In this document: positions 11,201 through 21,102 of the stretch, in pieces
How the letters are laid out: every line of letters begins with the position of its first letter
Numbering within the stretch: the stretch's first letter is position 1
NCBI GenBank assembly: GCA_030267565.1
Contig: BRXU01000038.1
Location: 372,001 to 436,000 of the forward strand
DNA: 64,000 bases
From: Pleodorina starrii
Taxonomy: Eukaryota > Chlorophyta > Chlorophyceae > Chlamydomonadales > Volvocaceae
Reading direction: 5' to 3'
Notes under the pieces: generated by a model
Seen by the model: only the letters and a program-made list of their open reading frames with translations
The model's database searches: none
Told to the model about the DNA's origin: nothing
Translations under genes and position numbers: made by a program

Positions 11201-14200
11201 GCGATACCACACCCGACGACGACACCACGTTGACGTGGTTCCGGAGCCCACCACACCACACCAACAACAACGACTGCACTAAGGATAACACCAACAACCA
11301 ACACGTTGCTCTGAAACCGTCATACGGTATCGCAGGACGGCGCCACGCCTCTGTACCTGGCGAGCGAGAAGGGTTTTCTGGACTGCTTGGAAGTACTGCT
11401 GGAGGCGAAGGCGAACACGGAGCTGGGAATGGAGGTGCGTGGGCGTGGAGGGAGGCACAGGTTCACCACTGACCCGTGGGTCATTGTTGCAGGTGTTGTC
11501 AGCTGACGCGTGAGTCACTGCGACCCGTGGGGGTCATCTGCACAGAGCGTCAGCGGAGTCGTCGCCACGCATAGTGGGGGGGGGGGCGAAACCTTCTATA
11601 AAGTCTTCACACGCTTTTCGCGTTCGCTCTCCCGCATGCGGCAATGCTTGCATATTACCTGTCTCATCTTGCGCCCCTTCCCTGTAAAAAACATATGTAC
11701 TCAACACACTGCTAGAGGGGAAAGCCGCGCGCCTGCGCTGTTCGTTGGCACCAGCGGTCGTTGAGCCCCACCCTGGCGCGGCGCCCCATTGCTTTGCCCT
11801 CCTCCCCGTCCGCCGTGTCCCATTGTTTGATAATGGAGCATACTCCCTGATCCCCCTCCCCTGCCCCCACCCTCCTGCAGAGCGGCGCCACCCCCATGTA
11901 CATCGCGTCACAGAACAACCACCCCGAGTGCATCAAGGTGCTTCTCAAGGCGGGAGCCAACAAGAACGCGGCGCGCCGGGTGCGTGTGTGCCCGTGCCGT
12001 GTGTTTCCTTACATAGGTATCTCCCAACGCCTGGCGCTGGCCAAGGCCTGCTGAGACTTGTAGGGTCCCCTCCGAAGGGGCTAAGCTCTAACGGGGAGAT
12101 CGCAAGAAGCACGATCCTTGTGTCTGTGTGTATGTGGGGTGACCCCGCAGGGAAGGGGGACCCCTCTGGCCGGAGGCCCAACCTCCTGCTTTCTTCATCA
12201 CCTGCCGGTGCCTATGTCCGCGCCGACCTCCTCTACGGTCCCCGCAGCTCTCTCGAACCCCCCGAACCGAACTCAACACCGTAACCTCCCCGCCATCCCA
12301 TCCCGCAGCGCCCTAACGCACCCCACTGCCTCGCAACTGCCTCTGCGCAACAGGACCGCGCCACGCCGCTGTACATTGCCAGCGAGCGCGGCCACGTGGA
12401 CGTGGTCAACATTCTGTTGGAGGCGGGGGCCAACATGGAGTGCACCTTCCAGGTGCGTCGTGCGTCGTGTCACAGCAGTCGGGGGCGGGAAGGGGTCTGG
12501 GCGGCGCGCATTGGGCGGCGGAAGGGGGGGGGACACGGCCCGTGTTTCTGGTCCGCGCAAAGTCTGAACGCGTCCAGGCCACGGCTCGCAAGCGGGGCTT
12601 GGTCGTCGTCAGAAAGTATTTAGCGGAGGAGCGCGCGCGCGGATTGAGGGGCATTGCATATTTGCATTGCTCGCGGGGGCGGGTGGATAGAAAAACCCTA
12701 AAAGAGTCCTCCCAGAGGCAAAGAATAAGGCATTGATGGTGTCGAGTTTGGTGTCCAATTTTTTGAATACCGTACTTCAATGAAACGCTTCCCTCCCCGG
12801 GACTGCGTCCGCCTGCCCGTCGCTTGTCGGCTTGCTGGCTTCCTGCCGGCTTTTCCCCTTTCCATCTGTCACCCTCCCCTCGCTCATCCTCCCACTAATC
12901 TCCCATCCACCTCTCCTCCCACCTCTCCTGCCATCTGTCTTTCCGACAGAGTGGCGCCACGCCCATTTACGTGGCGGCTCAGAACAACCGGGTGGAGGTT
13001 GTCAAGGCGCTCATCGCCAAAAAAGCCAACAAGCTCATCAAGCTGCGGGTAAGCCTGCTTGACAGCCAGCTAGTTACGCTATCTTCTAGTCTGCATTCCT
13101 TTCTGTCTGTCTATCTGTCTGTCTGTCTCTCTCTGTCTATCTGTCTGTCTGTCTCTCTCTGTCTGTCTGTCTGCCAGTCACCCGTCTGCCCCCCCATTGG
13201 TTGGCTCTCGCCCCCGCAGGGCGGCTACACGCCCGTGCACAGTGCTTCGCTGGCTGGGCACGTGGATGTGGTCAAGGCGCTCGTGGAGGCGGGGGTGGAC
13301 AAGAACCTGCCGCTCGACGTGAGTGGGCTAAGCGGGGCAGGCAGGGAGCGTCGGGAACTAGGGAATGGCGCTTTGGCCGAATGAGTCGGTTGGCTTGGGC
13401 GCGGAGCGGGCGTCAGGGTGGACCTGGCGTGACGCGGGGTCGGAGGATTGGGTCAAAGCCCGTGCCCCGGGCGTCTGGCCCGCTCACCCCGTCATCCACC
13501 CTCCACATGTTCCTGCTCACACCCGCTTTCTGCCCCGTCCATGCCCTTCCTCCGCCCCTTCCCTCAGGACGGCGCCACGCCCATTTACCTGGCTGCGGAG
13601 AAGGGCCACGTGGAGTTGGTCAAGTACTACCTGTCCATTGGTGCGGACAAGAACAAAGCGGACATGGTGAGAGGAGGTATCGTTACAGTGCGGGTAGGCT
13701 CCTTGGCCACTTTTCCTAGTGGACATGTGGCCGTGAGTGAGCCGGCGGCAGAGGGAGCTGGCAGCTGATGCTGGTGTTGCGGAGGCTGCTGCTGCGGAGG
13801 CGGTGCCTGGAGGGGTTGTGGGCCTGGACGGGCCAGTGCCAGGCGGTGCTGGGGGCGGTGCTGGGGACACAGCAGGGGAGGCCGGCGGGTAGAGGAAACG
13901 GAGCCACGGCAAGTGTGCCGTGTGCGTCGGGGGACGAGAGAGCGCTCCTCCCCGCGATACCTGCCACGCCGGCGCCGCTGCCGCACACCGGCCTCAGCGC
14001 CCTCCCTCCCGCCCCAAATGCTCCCATGGGTTGAATTGTTTTACCCCACACAGCTCCCCTCACCCAACTTGTCCTCCCAACTCCCTCCACGGTTCGTAAT
14101 TCCAGCTCTCATCGAACTCTTCCCGTCTAACATATCCCGCGCCGTCCCGCCGCCGCTGCTTGTTTGCCCGCGTGTGTGTGTCTGTGTCTGTTTGCCGTTG

Positions 14201-14281
14201 CAGACCGGCAAGCGGCCCATCGACGCCGCACGGAAGCACTTCAACGTCGTGGAGCTCCTCTCGGAGAAGACGAGTGCTTAA
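5246..14281 (+). CDS. N-myristoylation-motif, HET-like domain, ankyrin-repeat protein
   Basis: Exons 5246-5272, 5778-6725, 7313-7476, 7775-7928, 8453-8662, then ten 99-nt exons: 9121-9219, 9431-9529, 10111-10209, 10831-10929, 11336-11434, 11881-11979, 12354-12452, 12950-13048, 13220-13318 and 13568-13666. The last exon is 14204-14281. The joined frame is 857 codons. The first exon encodes MGCGASVPK, a classic N-myristoylation/palmitoylation start, which suggests membrane attachment. The 316-codon second exon carries VVSWRWG, VHYVWLDYCCVPQY and ARAMVIIP, the layout of HET-type (heterokaryon-incompatibility, TIR-like) domains. Residues 431-500 form a first degenerate ankyrin repeat (KLFRAAEVGDVEQVN). 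Ten full 33-residue repeats (DGATPLYVAAEKG type) follow, then a short capping repeat. Domain order is seen directly; a sensing or signalling role is inference. The 27-nt first exon is the least certain piece. Confidence 0.85.
6745..6825. repeat. Short tandem repeats in HET-ankyrin intron
   Basis: CCTGCACAGCACGGT-type units recur several times in the intron after the HET exon, built from CCTGCACAG and ACGGT words. Confidence 0.7.
7528..7563 (+). repeat. Dispersed short repeat with GGCCGGAGCCCGT core
   Basis: CCACGTATAGGCCGGAGCCC, followed by GTAAACGGTA, is found here. A nearly identical inverted copy is at 53421-53455 and a shorter one (CACGGGCTCCGGCCTAT) at 24061-24080. This copy is intronic in the HET-ankyrin gene. 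Confidence 0.75.
8236..8410 (-). repeat. Cluster of three dispersed intronic repeat copies
   Basis: CTCCGCTACGGTATCGTTCT (8237), CTCCGCTGCGGAAATCTC (8332) and CTCCGCTGCGGTATCGTTCC (8382) lie within 170 bp in the intron 7929-8452. All have the same orientation, antisense to the gene. The two outer copies are followed by a CCCCCCATACCCC-like block, suggesting local duplication. Confidence 0.75.
9658..9700. repeat. 20-bp tandem duplication
   Basis: GCATGGAGCGCACCGCCCC occurs twice in tandem in an ankyrin-gene intron. Confidence 0.85.
13098..13178. repeat. TCTG microsatellite
   Basis: Imperfect run of TCTG/TCTC units in the intron between two ankyrin exons. Confidence 0.9.
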
Positions 14282-15165
14282 AAGCAGGAAAGCATGGAGA
14301 GAATGGAAAGCTTCGCCGCCGTCCGTCGCCGTCGCCGGAGCCGCGGGGACAGCAGCTGGCGACTCTGTCTTCGTGAGACCCGTCGGCTGTCGCGAGCCGC
14401 CGCTCCGAGGACGCTGCCTGGTCTCGCGAACCAAGGATATGTCTCTCGAGGGCGCAGTGCCGGGGGTGAGCTGCCGCAGCTGCGGGCGGCAGCGGCAGCG
14501 ACGGCGGCGGCGGCGCCCGCTGCGGCGCGTTGTTGGTGTCGTCACAGTGGGCCCCAGACCCTCTGCCGCACCCGTGTCCGCCGGACCGCGTGCGAACCGG
14601 TCACGTGGATGAGTCGTGGTTGCCAGCGACTGCGACGCCACGTTACCGCAGCTTGTTGCCAGGTGTCGCGCTGTCAGGAACAGCAGCGTTCGCGTCGCGT
14701 CGCGTTTCCGCGTGCCTTCCGGCGCTTTTGGCTTCCTGCGGCGGTGGTGGACATGTGCGTCTGCCCTTGTCTTGTGACCACGCCTTGGCCGCGCGTTCCC
14801 CCGATCGGACCCCCCCGCGGGCGCCATGCATGCATGTGTGCGCGTGTTCGTGTTCGTGCTCGTGCGCGCGGACTAGGCATTGTCTGGACCTCGTTAAGCG
14901 ATGCGACGTAGGACGGTAGGAGTGCAAGGGCTGGAGACGCAGAAGCGGGGGGGGGGTCATTGAACGGGAGGATGGTGGGGAGCCCTTGGGATATGGGATA
15001 TGGAGTGCGCAGGGGTTGGATGGACGTTGGATGGACGAAGGCCTCAGCCGTGAGTTTCCAAGGCGTTCTTGGGGAAATAGGGCGTGATTGCGCAGGCCCC
15101 TGCTTTTGCCAGGGGCCACGGGCGATTAGGGCATGTTTGCGCGCAGGGAGCTTGGCACCGTTTCC

Positions 15166-15170
15166 TGTAA
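15166..15170 (+). terminator. Candidate TGTAA polyadenylation signal of the HET-ankyrin gene
   Basis: TGTAA, the usual volvocine poly(A) signal, about 885 nt after the stop. The motif is short, so this is only a candidate. Confidence 0.3.
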
Positions 15171-16920
15171 GCGGGCGCTGCGCCTGTGTGTGTGTGTGTA
15201 GAGGGGAGCCGTTTCTTTCCTATCTAGACGTTCTTTGCTGCCCGATGCCGGACCCATTTTCTTACTGATACGATGAGTGGGCAGGAGGGCGCGCTGATCT
15301 CTTGGCCGGCCAGGTGCCGTGCTCGCTTTCAGTTACAATTTATCCGTCGTCGCGTGTGGTGGTGGTGGGCTGAGTGCGCTGTGAGCCTGGCGAGGTTGAC
15401 GCGGCTGGATGATGGCAGTTCGGCGGTGACGTGCATTGGCTGCAGGCCGCTATCCTCGTTGGCATCGCCGTTCGAGGGCGATGGCGAGGGGCGACTTTTG
15501 TGACGCAGCCGCCCTAGTGCGGTGTTGTTTGCTGGGGATGTGGTGCGGTGTGGTGTGGGGCGGCACGGAGCGCTCTCTGTCCTCCGCCGCTGCCCTGCTT
15601 GCCGCTCGTTGGCGGTTAGCTTGACTCGGCAGCAGATTGATGCACACCCGCTGGATGCGGCCGCAGGACAGGACATTCATTTGCCCCGCCGCCGCCGCCC
15701 CCCAGTGGAACGTCGACGGACGCGATGCCGCGCGCATGACTCTCCGCAGCCCCGAGCACTGCTGCTGGTGCTGGCTAGGCTCCTTCTCCATCCCTTCTGG
15801 ATCCCCCCAGGCAACGAACCTCGGGACTCTGGCCTTCCCAATGTGTTTTTTGTTTTCGTATGCCGGTGGATATGGATGCGCGCAATAACGGATGGTTCAT
15901 GTTGGCATTGGCTTTAGGAGGAGGGGGAGGGGCGCTCGTGATAAGAGTTGGCGTCGGGGTCCTGTTGTAGGCATTAAGCCTGGGATGACTGGGTCGAAGG
16001 GGACTGAATGCGAGTTCGACATTGTCAGCGATAACGACGTGCCGTGCTGGGGTTGGGTGTTAAGAACCCCCCTGCAGACGTTCGTGTGTGTGCCGGCATC
16101 ATGCGCTTGGCGGGCTACGGCTTCCGCCGCCTGTGCCGTACCGTTACTTGATGCACTTCCCCCTGACGGCCTGGACTGAAACGGCAGCGTGGCGACTGCG
16201 ATGTACACAGCGGCCCGCGGCCAGCTGGTTTTACGCTGGGGAGGCGGGGGTTGAAGAGTCCCGCAACCGACTTGATACGGTGCGTGCCTTCGTCAAAACC
16301 TTTTATATCAACGAATGATAATGTAGTCACCCGACTACTAACTGTTTTACACCGACTGCTTCCGCCTGTCGCATGAAATGTGCCATAGAAAATAAGAAAC
16401 GCCGGCAACAGGAAAAAATGTCGTTGGTGCAGGGATCTGGCACCAAGACATGCCGTACTGTACGGAAATGGCGTCCTAAGCCTTTAAAGCAGACAAAAAC
16501 AAAGGAACTATGGAACTAGGTAGCAATAGCTGCCGGTAGCTGCGGCGGCCAGAGCAACACAGCACAGAGGGCACAGCAGCAGACGACGCCCGCAGCAGCG
16601 TCAGGCCGTGTGGCCCGCTCAGCGATCGGCAGCTCAGCGCCGCACACGCCAGCGGCCGTAATCCGACCTGAGCGCACACGCCGCAGCGAAAGCGCCCAGC
16701 TGAGCTCGCGACGCGCTGGAAACGAACGGCGGTAACCGGTAACGACAGGTAACACCTTAACTCTCAACCGTCACCCCTGCACCTCCCTAAGTCCCTATGA
16801 TACATCCAGTCCTACGACATTGTCGCCGCCACGGCCGCTTCTCATCTCGCCCACGACACGGCTCAGCTGCACATGCCCCCCCCTCCGCGGTGCGATGCAA
16901 AGCAACACGCCTGCGGCGCC

Positions 16921-16925
16921 TTACA
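16921..16925 (-). terminator. Candidate TGTAA polyadenylation signal of ESS2
   Basis: TTACA on the + strand (TGTAA in gene sense), about 310 nt past the ESS2 stop, a typical distance. Confidence 0.4.
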
Positions 16926-17236
16926 TCGATCCAAATTGTGTTTCATCGATCATCGTGCGGCTCCTCATGCGACTCCACCGCTCTCCACCGACAGTCCCAT
17001 GGGTCGCCCGTGAGGTCGGCTGTCTGCCCCTGAGCTGACACCTCCCCAAATCCTTCCCTCGCAAGCTCGCATGTGTTCGCTGCGGTTCATATTCCTAACC
17101 CTCATCCCCTCCCCGCAAAGCCCACCACCACCACCTGCCTTCGCGGTTCCGACCCCGCCCGCCCATCTTCAGATCGAGCGTATGGGCGCCTCATCCCTAA
17201 TCCCGTCGACCGTGACCACACAGCAGTGGCCGGCAA

Positions 17237-20186
17237 CTACAGATTCAGCAGGTCATCCGTAACACTGCCGCCGCTGCCGCCGCCGCCAGTGGCCTTCCCA
17301 GGCCCCCCGACATCAACCGCCGTCGCCCCCGCCGTCCGCTTGCCGGAGACCACCACGGGAGTGGTCCGGTGCGCCGCCGCCGACGCCGGCCCCGCGGACC
17401 TTCTGCCGGATCCGCCGCCGCCACCGCCCGATGCCACGCCCGCCGCCGCCGCGCGGCCGGCGGAGCCCCCGCCAGCCGCCGGCGTGTGCGCCCGGCCCGG
17501 CTGTAGCCCCATCGCCGGCGTCCCATGCCCGAGAGACGCCACCGCCGCGCTCCTGTAACTGGCCCGAAGCTGCTTGTCCAACTCGCCGCGACCAAGATCG
17601 GCCGTCTTCGCAGCCGCTGCCGCCGCCGCGGCGGCGGCGGCCGCCCCCACGTGACCCCCGCCGCCGCCGCTAAACCCACCGCCGCCGCGGCCGCGAGCAT
17701 ATCCGCCGCGGCCGTGATGGCTGTGATAGCCGCCGCCGCCGCCGCCGCCGCCACGCGAGCCGCCGCCGCCGCCGCCGCCACCGACCCGCGGCGTCATTCC
17801 CGCTTTTATGCTCGCCGCCAGCTGTCGCGCCGCTGGCGACAGCGGCACTGCCAGCGGCGTCCCGCCGCCGCCGCCGCCGCCTCCGGCGGGGCGCGCGGTG
17901 GCGCCAGCGCCAGCGCCGGTGCCCGTAGCTGCTCGCCGCAGGGCCGTAAGCAGCGGTGTGGATCCCCGGGCAGTGACGGCCCTGCCGGCGGCGGTTCCGC
18001 TGCCCGACTTGGCCGCCGCCAGTCGGTGTGCCGCTTGCTCCCGCTCGGTCAGGCCCTGTACGATTGAGGTGGAGTTTTGAGGTGAAGGGACAGAACAAAT
18101 GTGGTTGCCATGGTGAGGACGCGGCGGCACGTGGAAGGCCAGTCGTGCGACCTAGCCGTGCCGGTGTGAACCAGTCAGTGCGAACCAGTTGCCCCGGCTG
18201 CCGCCATTGCAGCTGACCCTCCAAGCCAGACCCCTCCCGCAGCACCGCAGCACCGCAGCGCCGCAGTCGGCGCTCACTTGAACGTGAGAAGGCCGTCCCC
18301 ACATTCCCGCGCCGTCGCTGGCCGGCCCTCTCTCCCTCCCTCCCTCCCTCCCTCCTTCCTTCCTTCTCTCCCTCAGATCCACCGACGCAGCGTACCCTGT
18401 ACCGCCCTTCCTCCCTCTTCTGTTCCACTTTACCCTCCCCTCCCCTCTCCTCCAATCCAGCGCCGCGGCTCCTACTTCTTACCTACCCTTTCCCTCACCA
18501 CTCCCTCACCACTCCTTAACCACTCCCTAACCGACCTCACCTGCACTCTGAAGGCGGGGCCGCCTCCCACCAGCGACTCCAGGTCGATGGAGACTGGCAA
18601 GTCATCCGCTCCCAGCCGCAGCGGCGTCGACTCAATGTCGCCCCACGTCATCAACGGCGACGCCATCACCTCCTCCAGCGCCGGCGTAGCCATCGGCGCG
18701 TAACCCACCGTGCCCGCCAGCCCGCCCGGCATCGGCGCGCCGGCAGGCGCGCCGACGGCGGCGGCAGCAGCCGCCGCCGCCGCGGCGGCAGCCGCGGCAG
18801 CTTCGCCGCCGGCGGCGGCTTCGCCGCCGCCGGCGGCCAGCGCCGCCGCCAGGGCGGCGGCGGCGGCAGCTGCCACCGCCGCCGCCGGCGGCGGCGGCAC
18901 CGGCTCCAGCGGTGCCTTGAGCCGCGTCCCGGCCCGGTTGATCTCCTTTGGCGGCCCCAGCGCGCGCTCGGAGAGCTCCTTGACGGAGAGGGGCACCTCG
19001 GGCCGTTGGCTCGAGTCGTAGAACAGCGAGTTGATGACGGGTTCCGGAGCCGGTAGCAGCGTCATGGGCGCCTGCCCGGAGGTGCCGTACTCGTCAGAGG
19101 GGCGGTCCTTGGGACCCTCCAGCAGCAGCTGCCGCGTCTCCGGGTCGCGCGAGTCAGGCCGCTCCAGGTGATGCCGTACCTGCAGTGCCGTACCATGCCA
19201 CGTGTGAGGACGACGCGCGAGTACCGTATATTTGATGCGGCAAAGATGGGACGAGCATCGGCGGGTTGCCATCCGGGGTAGCGGAGGCACGGAACGGAGC
19301 AGAGTAGAGCGGTCATTCTGCTGCTGCTTTTGAGCCTTTCGCCCCGTCACGATGTACGATGTACGGTACCGGGACCAGATCTGCGCAGAACCCTAAGACC
19401 CAAAAGAGACATCGCGCTCGAAGTTTCGCACCATCCCGATCCCCCTGGGCGCCTGCACCGCACCCGCGCCCCATGTACGGCAACAGCGGCGGCCGTACAA
19501 GGGGCACAATCCCTGCCGTACCGTGCGATTTCGTACTGCCGTACCTTTGCCCGCTTGCGCCTGTTGTCCTCCTGCAGAATCGCCTGGAAGGAGGCATTGT
19601 CCTCCGAAGTATAGCGGCTGAGGAACGAGTCCAGACTCATGCCAGCAGCGCCCGGCGCCGCCGCCGCCGCGCCGGGGACCGCCGTCGCTGCCGCCGCGGT
19701 GCCAGCGGCGCCGGCGGCGTCCTGGCCCGCGCCGCCCATGGCCGGCGTCATGGCCGGCGTGCGAAGCAGACCCGTCCCCGGCGTTGCTGCGCCCCAACCG
19801 CCGGCGCCACCTGGGGTCTGGAAGGCCGGTAGCACCCCCGGCGTCTCGCCGGCGCCTGCGCTCGGGAGCCCGGGAGTGGCCGCGCCGGCGGCCGCAGCCG
19901 CGCGACGGCGCGCGGCTATGTTGCGCTGCGCGCGCTGCATCTCGCGCACGTCGCCGCTGTTCACGGCACGCAGCCATTCGAGCTGGTTGGCCATCTTCGG
20001 CAGCTCCGGAAAATAGTCGCGCTCGATGATTGACTCCAGCTGCTGCGTGTAAGTGTCCTCGTCAAGGATGATGGGCTGTTTGGGCTTCGGGGCGGCGATC
20101 GTGCTGGGCGGCCGGGGCGGAGGGGGCGGCATCAGGCGCCGGAGCTCGTCCTCCCGTGACGCCGACGCGTTGCTGACCAGCGCCAT
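17237..20186 (-). CDS. ESS2: ESS2/DGCR14 family spliceosome-associated nuclear protein
   Basis: Exons in gene order: 20186-19545, 19179-18541 and 18055-17237, all phase 0, joining to 700 codons. Family signatures visible are ILDEDTYTQQLESIIERDYF with PELPKM (residues 40-65), SLDSFLSRYTSEDNASF (about 184-200) and PLMTWGDIESTPLRL (about 390-405), then LTEREQAAHRLA after exon 3 begins. Family members (DGCR14/Es2/Bis1) associate with the activated spliceosome and are nuclear. Animal proteins are near 480 residues. The extra length here is Ala and Gly runs: a poly-Ala tract in exon 2 and a Gly/Arg-rich tail in exon 3 containing SRGGGGGGGGYHSHHGRGGY, an RGG-like RNA-binding composition. I chose Met at 20186 over the longer upstream open frame because the family begins shortly before the LDEDTY motif. 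The promoter faces that of the PACRG-like gene. Confidence 0.9.
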
Positions 20187-21102
20187 CGAAATTTGAGGCA
20201 CCAAGAGCTGGTGCTGCAGGGCGCCTGGCGGACCTGGCCGAGCTCCTTGGGGCCCCTCAGATGGTGCGAGTCCTTCCGCTTCCCTCAGACTTGAAGCCTT
20301 TTGAAAACGTTCGGCTTCCTTCAAAGTCAGCAAGAGTCAAGTCTGGACTTGCTCGGAACAAACGTCGAGCCGTTGATGACGTTTCTCGCCAGTCTGTGTC
20401 GTTGGGGCTACCGTAGCCTTGGAGCTGACACAGCAAGCGATTTCTATCACAAATTGATGCTGCAACAATTTTGTTATGTCACCAAGGAGTTCCCAAGTGA
20501 CAGGGCGCCCTGATAAGTGACCGTGCGGTAATTGACACCAGCTTCGCAGTGCAGGTTGCAGTCTCGAACAAGAAGCTTGAGCCGGGACTGTCTTTAACCA
20601 CTATCTATGCCCTTGGACAGAGTGCGACGTGCACTCGCTATGTGTAATTTGTCATTCGGTTGGGCCGTGCCGAAGTACATCGTGCATCTCGTGCACTAGG
20701 ACCGCCCTAATTGAGACTGCATAGTGCTGAGGCTAAAGCAAATGCTTCAAAACAGTTAGAGGCCTGCCATAACCTCGGCCATCATTCCCAATCGTTACTC
20801 TTCCCAACAGCACGCGTAAAGGTCCCGGCATACACCCACGGCCCGGTGGCACTGTATCATACACATTCCTATTGCGTATGATGCATTATCAATGCCAATT
20901 ATGTCATAATTTGCCTTGAACCTCATGCGGGCAGTTACAAGCTGGATACGGTAGACATGTACCCATAACAGACACAGCTCCTCGATGCTGGACGTCTGCT
21001 CGCAAGTGCTTGGCATGCAACACTTATTACATCTTTCATAGCTGCAATTGAGGGGTCGCTCGGTGCTGTCAACCGCCCAAAGTTGTTGGTCGTTGTTGGC
21101 GG
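20187..21102. promoter_or_regulatory. Divergent promoter region, ESS2 / PACRG-like gene
   Basis: 916 bp between two outward-facing start codons. It is noticeably more AT-rich than the flanking exons, as expected for a promoter and 5' UTRs. No specific element can be named. Confidence 0.5.

Larger units (their letters stand above)
14282..17236. other. 3-kb stretch between convergent genes, no supported gene
   Basis: The left part is probably 3' UTR of the HET-ankyrin gene and the right part 3' UTR of ESS2. ORFs in between are short, Arg/Pro-rich GC shadows with no motif or consistent splice structure. A CA/GT-rich patch (near 15185) is visible. I see nothing else interpretable. Confidence 0.5.

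Noticed and set aside
14289..14911. Arg/Ala-rich ORFs after the ankyrin gene
   Set aside because: No ATG-to-stop model with motifs or splice support. They are most likely 3' UTR read as GC-rich frames.
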